Of a stretch of 64,000 nt of DNA, positions 55,884-64,000 are shown one piece after another. Numbering within the stretch: the first letter of the stretch is position 1; each line of letters opens with the position of its first letter. The translations under genes and the position numbers were made by a program. The DNA comes from Silene latifolia (taxonomy: Eukaryota > Streptophyta > Magnoliopsida > Caryophyllales > Caryophyllaceae): contig NC_133536.1 of assembly GCF_048544455.1 (NCBI RefSeq), forward strand, positions 35,358,652 to 35,422,651. The letters are read 5' to 3'. The notes beneath the pieces were generated by a model. The model saw only the letters and a list, made by a program, of their open reading frames with translations. It did not search any database and was not told the origin of the DNA.

Positions 55884-56743
55884 ATGACAAACGACAACAA
55901 CAAAAAATTCTTTCACCCAGCCTACTCCGTCTCAAACATCAAAAAATTTGTTCAAGTAACTCTCAAAACCGAGAACGTGCATTATGCTTCATGGGCCGAG
56001 CTATTTCTCAATACTGCTCGTGCATTTGATGTCATTGATCATATCAGCCCTCCCAAGGACACTGTAATCAATAAGGATACTAAATGGAACCGTTTTGATG
56101 CCGTTGTTAAGCAATGGATCTATAACACCATCTCTCTCGATCTCCTACATACAATTCTCGAACCGGGTGAAACGGCGCAAAGTGCTTGGGATCGTCTCAA
56201 AGACATATTCAATGACACTAAAAAATCCAAGGCCGTAATATAATGCTAGAACAACAATTCACAAATATCCACATGGATAACTATCCTAACGTTTCGTCGT
56301 ATTGTCAAGCGCTGAAGATGATAGCGGACCAACTTGCTAATGTTGGTGCCCCTGTTTCTGATACTCGGCTTGTCATGCAACTGACGACTCATGTCTCAGA
56401 TGCTTATGACAATATCGCCACCGTCATTCAAAAAAGTGACCCACTCCCACCATTTTACAAAACTCGCTCCATGTTGACAATTGAAGAAAGTCGCCGTGCT
56501 AAAAATTCTTCTGCTAACCCTGACACGACTCTTAATGTTAATTAGGCCGAGTCGTCTTCTGATCCCTCCAACCGTCAATCCAATAACAAAAATGGTGGTT
56601 CTTCTCAACCTAATAAAAATAAGAATAAGAAGAACTATCGTAATAACAATCGTGGCAAGGATGGTGGAGGAGGAGGCAATTCGAATGGTTCCTACAACAA
56701 GAACCAAGGCTGCAACCAGCAGCAGCAGCCTAACACGACCGGG
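55884..56743 (+). pseudogene. gag: Element H gag, main part
   Basis: It starts MTNDNNKKFFHPAYSVSNIK at 55884. The UBN2-type core is visible (YASWAELFLNTARAFDV; KWNRFDAVVKQWIYNTIS; AQSAWDRLKDIFNDTKKSKA). A frameshift near 56240 is followed by LEQQFTNIHMDNYPNVSSYC, a stop at 56543-56545, and an Asn/Gly/Gln-rich tail. The frame is cut after PNTTG by the solo LTR G and continues on its far side at 58478. Confidence 0.82.
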
Positions 56744-57097
56744 TGATGTGACTCATTTTAGAGCATATTTAGTCCCCGAATTAGCCTCGTTCCTATGCTT
56801 TTTAATGCATAATTGGGTCATTTACTATCTTTAATCTTTCATTTTGCATATTCTTTGAGGTTTTGATCCCTTGGTAGGAAAGGAGTAAGAACCTTGCATT
56901 TTCATGGCAAAATGGAGCTAAATTGATCGAATCTAATGACCAAGCATCAAAGAGAAGACAAGGCTAGAAGGCCTATGTAAATAATGAAGTAAATGGATAA
57001 TGATGAAAAGATCCTTGCATATCCAACAAGATCCTTGAGGATTGTTGGAGAAAGAAAAGAAGAAGATGTGACTGGCTGCTGATCCAAGCGTCGCAGT

Positions 57098-57250
57098 GCT
57101 CGGGACGAGCGTCCTGGCCAGCCACAATCCGAGCGTCCCGTAGCCAAGACGTTCGTGCTAGTCCCTAACAATCCGAGCGTCGCCCTCTCCAATCCGCTCG
57201 GATTCCTCTCCAGTGCAGACCGTCCCTTAGCTATGCCGCTCGGGACGAGC
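57098..57250 (+). repeat. GC-rich palindrome cluster in LTR G
   Basis: GCTCGGGACGAGC occurs at 57098-57110 and 57238-57250, each a 5-bp-arm palindrome. AATCCG-CT-CGGATT is at about 57191-57204, and several CCGAGCGTC words lie between. The cluster ends about 130 bp upstream of a TATAAATAC box (57380-57388). Confidence 0.75.
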
Positions 57251-57379
57251 ATATTCCATGAAGACTAACAAAGCGGAGATGAGCATCTCTTTCGAGAGGT
57301 GCACTTCCTCAACTTTTCTTAAGGGTCTTAATCGTAATTTAAGCCCTAAGTAACCCTAATTTATGTACCTAATCCTTAG

Positions 57380-57388
57380 TATAAATAC
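57380..57388 (+). promoter_or_regulatory. LTR TATA box, solo LTR G
   Basis: TATAAATAC in TTAGTATAAATACCCCATT. The same context is found inverted in the F LTR (TATTTATA at 61731-61738). Confidence 0.65.
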
Positions 57389-58472
57389 CCCATTGAACTA
57401 ATTAGATTATCATGCTCTTTTTATGTTCTTCTAATCCAATTTTAATCTCATCTTAATCTTGTAATCAACTCTTAATTTAGCATTAATACAAATCTCATTT
57501 CTTAATCTTTGCTTAATCTCTCTATTGTTCATCATTTATTTTGGGTAATTGAAGATTATTTGAGGTTTATTTTGGGAGATTGACAACCTTCCATCAATCA
57601 TCAAGTACTTCTATTATTCTTTGCTTTATTTTGGAATCATCTTTATTAGGTATAATTCTCTCTTAATCCTTTTTAATTATTGTTAATCATCTTCATTTGT
57701 TCATCATGTTTTGTCTTGCTAGTATGATTGACAACCTTATTAGTATGTTAAATTTGATAATGAGTGAGTAGTTACCTTAGCTAGGGTTAATGGGGAATTA
57801 GGGGAAACAAACATGGGGATTGATTCATGCTTAATCTAATATGCTTTCATAATTAATTTGCTTGCTTGTTATGATTTCAAGTTATGCACATGTTATGTTT
57901 GATGAAATAAGAGCCTATGAATCCTTGACTTTTTTTACCCATCACTTATCTTTTCAATGAGACTTGTAAGACATAAACCAACTCGAGTCTCATTAGACCA
58001 TGCATATAGTTGGATAGGGAGGACTAAGTCGACTTGTAGTTGTTGTACAATCTAATCGATTTGGCTCCGGGACCCAAACCTTCCTAGGGATTGTAAGATA
58101 TACACTAACTCGATCCCATCATAACAATAATTGCTTGCATCTAATTGAAAACATGTTTGTGTGATCAAATCCCATGAATCTCCTATGAACTCATGACACC
58201 CTAGTGCTTTTAATCAATTGTTTTCATCTCATTTTAACATCTTGCTTGTTTATTTACATTGTTATTTAGTTTAGTGATCTCCTATCTCAACCCAAATTAT
58301 GACACCCTTAGACACGACCATTTGCAATCGAAAATCCTACATTTATACCCGTCCCTTGGGATCCGACCTTTACTTACCTCTTTACTAATAGTAGAGTAGT
58401 TTGTGAAGTTATAAATATTGTTTTGGTCTAGGTAACTCCTAACGACAAGTAACCGAAAATACACTCCGCCCA

Positions 58473-59098
58473 TCGGGTCCTGGACGTGGGTTCCTTTGTC
58501 TCCGTGGCAGTTGCAGCAGCAGTAGGGGTGGACTCCACCACCCTGCCCCTATCCCAACTCCGGTTGGACATCACCTCCCTCTCGTGGTCAGGAGATCCTT
58601 GGCCCTCGGCCTGCGCAGGCCTATATAGCGCAGCCATCTTCTATTGGGACTCCACAGGGTGCGTTCGTACCAACGGACATAGCTGCAGCAATGCAAACTC
58701 TGACTCTCCAACCACCAGACGACAACTACTACATGGACACAGGAGCGCCGTCTCACATGACAGCCAGCAATGGTAAACTCTCTTCTTATTCTTTATTGAG
58801 TAGCAAACGTCACATAGTAGTCGAAAATGGACAATTGATTCAAATTATTGGCAGTGGTGCTCTTTCCTTCCCTTCCCCTCATAAACCCCTCGTCCTACAA
58901 AACGTCCTCCACGTACCGAATTTAATTAAAAATCTGGTTTTCGTTCGCAAATTTACGACCGATAATAATGTATCTGTGGAATTTAACCTATTTGGTTTTA
59001 CTGTGAAGAACCTCAAGACGGGAATGCCGATTATGAGAAGCCATTGCACCGGTTACCTCTACCCTCTACACCCATCGACCCAAGCTGTCCACGTCTAA
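58473..59098 (+). pseudogene. pol: Element H gag tail and protease
   Basis: After the target duplication the gag tail continues (SWTWVPLSPWQLQQQ, then a TAG at about 58523) with a Pro-rich linker. Protease follows: NYYMDTGAPSHMTASNG has the DTGA active site (about 58733-58744). VLQNVLHVPNLIKNLVFV is the typical copia protease block. Lesions are the TAG and a frame change near 58690. Confidence 0.8.
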
Positions 59099-60252
59099 AC
59101 TCCCCAAGCTTTTACAGCCGTCTCATCTAGTACTTGGCACGGACGCCTAGGACATCCGGGCCCCGTATTTTTTAATTCTTTGTCTGCTAATAAAACTATT
59201 CCATGTCGTTCAATTAATGCTTTATCTATTTCCAATGCTTCTCAATTAGGAAAACACATTAAAATTTCTTTTTCTACTTCTTTATCTACTACTATTCAAC
59301 CTTTTGACATTGTGCATACGGATTTGTGGACATCACCGGTTTTAAGCACATTAAATCACCGATACTACATTCTTTTCCTAGATGACTACACCAACTTTCT
59401 TTGGACTTTTCCCCTCACAAATAAATCTCAAGTTTATCAAATTTTCACTAAATTCTATAACATGATAAAAACTCAATTTAATCTACCGATTAAAACTCTC
59501 CAATGCGACAATGGACATGAATATGACAACTCCTCTTTTCATCAATTCTTTTCTAATCACGGAATGTTGCTTAGATTTTCGTGCCCACATACATCCCCAT
59601 AAATGGGAAAGCGGAACGTAAAATCCGGACCATTAACAACACCGTCCGTACCCTCCTCACACACGCCCATATGCTGCCCTCAATGTGGCATCACACCCTC
59701 GATATGGCCACCTATATTCAAAATATCTTACCAAGCAAAGCCAATTCTTTCACCTCCCCTACATCCAGCCTCTATAAATGTGCCCCGACCTACACCCACC
59801 TACGCACTTTTGGATGTCTTTGCTACCCACATAAGCCTTCCACCATTATCCATAAGCTTGACCCATGTGCTATGGTTTGTGCATTTTTTGGCTACCTGTC
59901 TTCCCATCGCGGTTGTAAGGTCATTATTGCCCGTCATGCGACTTTTGATGAATCGGTCTTTCCCTTTTCTACAATCCATAACCCGTCCCCTTCATCATAT
60001 CACTTTCTCACAAATGACCCTACGTCCTACATAACCCATCACATCACCCACTTCCAACCGCATCCCACCCCAAACCCGACTGGTCAACCTCGCACACCAC
60101 TAGCCTCTCCCACTGTCAGTCCCACGATCAGTCCTACTGGGTCACCCTCCTCGACTGCTACATCTCCCACAGCCACCAACCACGGGTCCCCTCCCTCAAC
60201 TGTCCCGACCCCACCACCTCCTCCTTCACCCCAAATGACAACTCGGGCCTAA
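59099..60252 (+). pseudogene. pol: Element H integrase
   Basis: The GAG-pre-integrase motif SSTWHGRLGHPGP begins near 59125. The core has IVHTDLWTSPVLS (first Asp), LQCDNGHEYDNSSF (second Asp) and NGKAERKIRTINNT (Glu). The stop at 59600-59602 sits between the second and third residues. HLRTFGCLCYPHKPSTIIHK and CAFFGYLSSHRGCK follow, with a long Pro/Thr/Ser-rich linker ending MTTRA at 60252. The triad is present but the frame is broken. Confidence 0.84.
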
Positions 60253-60653
60253 CATGGAATATTTAAGCCCCGACATCTACTTGATTTATGTGCCACAACA
60301 ATGCCATCCCCCGTGCCCAAAAACCCGATTGATGCACTTAATGACTCTAATTGGAATCGTTCCATGAAAGATGAATATGATGCTTTCATTAAGAATAATA
60401 CTTGGGTTCTTGTGCCAAGACCTCCTAATGTCAATATTACGCGTTGTCTTTGGTTATTTAAACATAAATTTAAAGCTAACGGAGAATTCAAGCGATACAA
60501 AGCTCCACTTGTTGTCAATGGCAGGTCTCAACATGCGGGAGTCGATTGTAATGAGACTTTCAGTCCCTTGGTGAAACCCACGACAATTCGGACCGTTCTT
60601 AGCCTCGCGGTCTCCAAGTATTGGCCAATACAGCAATGGTCGTGATCCCTCGA
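60253..60653 (+). pseudogene. pol: Element H reverse transcriptase, N-terminal part
   Basis: The start region of copia RT is visible: PKNPIDALNDSNWNRSMKDE, NNTWVLVPRPPNVNITRCLW, LFKHKFKANGEFKRYKA and ETFSPLVKPTTIRTVLSLAV, then SKYWPIQQ. Element F then cuts the frame just before the expected catalytic region, which should lie beyond F. Confidence 0.82.
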
Positions 60654-62416
60654 TGGGGTTTAGTTTTCAGTACTTGTCGTTAGGAGCACCTAGACCAAAA
60701 CACAATTTATAACTTCACAAACAACTCTACAATTAGTAAAGAGGCAAGTAAAGGTCGGATCCCAAGGGATGGGAATTGAGATGAGATTTTCTATTGCAAC
60801 TAGTGGTGTCTAAGGGTGTCACAATTTGGGGTTTGAAGTAGAAGATCACTAAACTAAATAGCAATGAAAGTAAACAAGCAAGATGAATTAAAAGGGATGT
60901 AAACAATTGATAAAAAGCACTAGGGTGTCATGGGGTCAAAGGGGATTCATGGGAATTGATCATACAAACATATTCTCAAATTATAAGCAAGCAATTATTG
61001 TTGTGATGGATCGAGTTGGTTTATATCTTAATATCCTAGGAAAGTTTGGGTCCCGGAGCCGAATCGATTAGATTGTACAACACCTACAAGTCGACTTAAT
61101 CTTCCCTACTCAACAATATGCATGGTCTAATGAGACTCGAGTTGATTTATGTCTTACAAGTCTCACTGTAAAGATAGGTGATGGGTAAAAAATGCAAGGA
61201 TTCATAGGCTCACATTTCCTCAAACATAACATGTGCATAAGTTGAGATCACAACAAGGAAGCAAATAAATTATGAAAACATATTAAATTAAGCATGAATC
61301 ATTCCCCATGTTGGTTTCCCCTAATTACCCATTAAGCCTAGCTACGGAAACTACTCACTCATTATCATGTTGAACATGCTAGCAAGGTTGTCAATCATAC
61401 CAACAAAGTGAAACATGATGAACAAATGAAAGTGATTAATAATAATTAAAAAGGGATTAAGAGAATTATACCTACTAATGATTCCAATAATAAAGCAAAG
61501 AATAAAAGAAGTACTTGATGCTGGATTGGAAGGTTGTCAATCTCCCAATAATAACCCAAATAATCTTCAATTACCCAAGATAAAGGATGAATAAGAGAGA
61601 TATTAAGGAAATAAAACTTGTATTAAAACTTGATTAAATGTTGATTACAAGATTAAAGAGAGATTTGATTGATATTAACTACACTAAAGATTGCTAAGAA
61701 TAACATGCTCTTCTAATTAGACTAATGGGGTATTTATAGTGTGAATTAGTTACATAAATTAGGGTTTACTAAGGGCTTAAATGACGATTAAGTCCTTGAG
61801 GAATCGCCGGTCTCTAGGGAGACTCCGGTCTCTTTTTCGCCGGTCTTAGAAAAAGATGTGCATCCTTCCTTGAAGTTTGTAGAAGACGAAATAGCTGTAA
61901 GGGAATCCGGGCGTTTTTGGCACGGAACGGGCGGATTTGGGTGCTTCTGGACGGGCGTCCAGAAGGTGAAGACGGGCGGATTTGGGAGGTTTTGGCCGAG
62001 CGTCCAGCTGAGGAATACGCTCGGATTGTAGGCTTTGGACGGGCGTCTTCAGGGTAATTCGTACGGATTGTCAAACAGCTTCATTCCTTCTTCTTTTCTT
62101 CCTTTTTGTTCATAGAATCCCTGAGGATTTTCTCGGGGATGCAAGGATCTTTTTTCATCATTGCCCATCTACTATAGTATGTACAAAGGCCTTCTAATCT
62201 TGTCCCTCCTTGATGCTTGGTCATTGAATTCAATCAATTTAGCCTCATTTTGCCGTGAAAAGGCAAGGTTTGCACTCCTTTCCTACCAAGGACACAAAAC
62301 CTCAAAGAATATGCAAAACAAAGAACTAAAGACAATAAATGACCCAAATATGCACTAAAAAGCATGGGAACAAGGCTAATTCGGGGACTAAATATGCTCT
62401 AATTATGGTCACATCA
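60654..62416 (-). repeat. Element F 3' LTR
   Basis: 1763 bp. On the minus strand it starts TGATGTGACCATAATT after the polypurine-like GGTTTGGGGATATT and ends CTAAACCCCA. It is the inverted counterpart of solo LTR G. TATA complement is at 61731-61738. A GC-rich cluster at about 61905-62060 includes TTCTGGACG-GG-CGTCCAGAA at 61945-61964, a 9-bp-arm palindrome. Confidence 0.82.
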
Positions 62417-64000
62417 AATATCCCCAAACCGAACCTTTGCTCGTCCCGAGTAAAGAGGTGACAAAGACTAGGACCATTATTTAAACTAATCTAATAACAT
62501 AGCCGATATGAGACAATTAGCGGGTCTCACTCCGCCCCTTCAACTCACAACAAGACAACCATGAGGTAGGATGCCTTCTTGCAAGGCAAGGTGGGTCTTG
62601 CCAAAATGGCGACACATCCAAACATTAAGCACATAAAATTAAGTAATGGATGCATCTACAAAAGAATAGCCACTTTCCTCATCTAAGTGGCGGCAATTAT
62701 CTAAAGGGAAGCAATTCAAGGGTACACACTCCTTCATAGATGCAATTTCTTCAAATTACTAAGCCTAGAAGGATACCAATAAATCACCTCCAAATTGTGG
62801 CAAGCTAGGGTACCTTTGTCCTCAATCGTTAAATGCTTTTGTCAAGAATAGACTCCCTATGGTGTTAGAAACACTGGAGGATCGCGAAATTCCCCTTCTC
62901 GCCTAGACAAGAAGAAGGGTCATCCCCTCTCTACCAAGCACAAAAATGGATACGATGGATAAAGGGATCAATAGATAATTGAGTTTCATTTGGGAGTTTG
63001 CTTTTTTTATTGTTTTTCCCCCCAATTTGTTGTGGCATATAACATTTGAGAACACTTTCTTGCCATTTCTTTTGATGTTTGGCATTTCAACACTTGACAA
63101 TTTTTCAACTTTTTGCATTTCTTTTTGAACATTTTCAAAGTCATCCCATATGTAGTGAGGGTGCCTTATATTTGAAGCTTTAGGAGTCTATTTTTGCTCC
63201 TCTTTTTATTTGATGCATTTTGCAAACTTTCTTTCACTTTTCATTTCATTGAACTCAAATCAATTTCTTTTTGTGCCCATTCCCTTTGATGACAAAAATT
63301 TTGTAGAACATGGATGATGGATGCATGGTTTCAAGGGTCACCTTGGAATAAACGGTAGCCAAGGAGTTATCACACCACAAGGAACTCTTGACTAGGCCTT
63401 AATCCATGGGTCAAAGGATACTAGCATAACACATCCTAGGGTGTTTTACAAGTATTCTAACGAGCAAAGTCTTAAGAAGAAAAAGCATCTACTATGGCCT
63501 ATATACACTTGTCAAGCTTCCCAAGTAGACGGTTTCACAAAATTTTTCTAACATGCAACTATATGCCATGATGCAACTAACATATATACATCCTAATGCA
63601 TATGCTTCTACCAACTAATATGCCATATAATCTAAATGCAAGTCCTAGATTCACATTGTTATACCGCATCAATCAAAATAAAGCCACATAGTCATTAACA
63701 TAAAGAGGAAAAAGGAGATTGGAAAGACCATACCATGCGGTCTTCAATATCCTCATGTCTCGGATGTGGCGTAGTCAATCAATATGAACAAGGATAGAAC
63801 AAATACAATATATACATGACTACACTACAAAGGAAATGAACTTGTTTTTGGTTTTTCAATTTTTCAAATTTTTATGGTTTTTCGAAATTTTTTGATTTTT
63901 TTTTATTTTTGAATAAAAGTTAAGTTAGAATTCCCCATCCCCACACTAATATGGGCATTGTCCTCAATGGCCAAAATGATGGGAAATTATGCAAGTATGA
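62417..64000 (-). other. Element F internal 3' domain, noncoding
   Basis: No reading frame with a recognisable domain is seen. The left edge is the polypurine tract complement (TATCCCCAAACC at 62420). A further polypurine-like word TCCCCACACTA on the + strand is at 63938-63948. Sequence order matches element C 26729-28138 followed by 45195 to about 46000, skipping exactly element D. Confidence 0.6.

Larger units (their letters stand above)
56744..58472 (+). repeat. G: solo LTR of the F family, inserted in H gag
   Basis: 1729 bp starting TGATGTGACTCA and ending ACTCCGCCCA. It is flanked by CCGGG (56739-56743) and TCGGG (58473-58477), a 5-bp duplication with one change. It is homologous over its length to the F LTR (60654-62416) in the opposite orientation. 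No internal element sequence accompanies it, so it is a solo LTR left by recombination. The H gag frame runs across the duplicated site as if uninterrupted. Confidence 0.83.
55785..60653 (+). mobile_element. Element H: copia retrotransposon, interrupted twice
   Basis: A + strand Ty1/copia element runs from primer site through gag, protease, integrase and the start of RT. The gene order PR-INT-RT is the copia order. It is interrupted by solo LTR G (56744-58472) and cut by element F at 60654. The 5' LTR lies upstream of 55785, but without its pair in the window its start cannot be set. The rest of RT and RNase H should continue beyond F, outside the window. Confidence 0.85.
60654..64000 (-). 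mobile_element. Element F: Athila-like element, partial (runs out of window)
   Basis: A minus-strand element begins with its 3' LTR at 60654-62416, followed by internal sequence to the window end. The interior is colinear with the 3' domain of element C, so F is of the same Athila-type group, although its LTR is a different subfamily. The coding part would lie to the right of the window. Confidence 0.75.

Noticed and set aside
58428-58756. Overlapping minus-strand frames across the H protease region.
   Set aside because: Shadows of the copia gag-protease coding sequence, which has clear motifs on the + strand.
61814-62074. Minus-strand 86-codon frame with RPS/SGRPSRS-like repeats.
   Set aside because: It translates the GC-rich palindrome cluster in the F LTR; the repetition is a DNA feature.

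Overview
The window is plant nuclear DNA, probably from a eudicot. It is made almost entirely of nested transposable elements. The evidence is LTR retrotransposons with plant-type gag-pol, primer sites resembling plant tRNA 3' ends, plant-type GT-AG introns, a plant mobile domain gene and a hAT transposon. The species cannot be named from sequence alone. I see no intact host gene, no rRNA or tRNA gene and no CRISPR array.

Layout, left to right. (A) 1-18290: a large Tat-lineage Ty3/gypsy element on the + strand. It has 2.3-kb LTRs, a decayed gag-pol with a second archaeal-type RNase H, and two antisense intron-bearing genes (DUF7745-like and plant mobile domain) between pol and the 3' LTR. A sits inside the integrase of (B), a Tekay-type chromovirus whose 3' end is at 18291-20690. 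B sits inside the gag of (I), an old minus-strand copia element. (C) 20874-52804 is a minus-strand Athila-type element. It also interrupts I, with a matching 5-bp target duplication (TGGAT), so the I gag pieces lie on either side of it (20691-20868 and 52810-53554). C's left LTR carries a 4-kb hAT transposon, which itself contains a MITE. C's right LTR carries a long-TIR MITE and a poly(A)-tailed retroposon. C's interior is split by (D) 28144-45189, a complete Tekay-type chromovirus with TSD CTTAT. D's integrase is split by (E) 34472-43264, a gag-only minus-strand copia element with TSD TATAG, nearly identical LTRs and an intact gag. To the right, (H) is a + strand copia element from about 55785, interrupted by a solo LTR (G, 56744-58472) and by a minus-strand Athila-like element (F) entering at 60654 and leaving the window.

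Relative ages read from nesting and LTR similarity agree: I is older than C, C than D, and D than E; I is older than B and B than A. Most coding regions are broken by stops and frameshifts, many of them C-to-T or G-to-A. The clear exceptions are the E gag and the chromodomain-bearing C-terminus of D.

The most unusual pattern is that three LTR families (A; B and D; F and G) each carry a different cluster of GC-rich palindromes or hairpins 40-320 bp upstream of the LTR TATA box. Element A carries a further copy of its module, with a TATA box, in front of an antisense gene.
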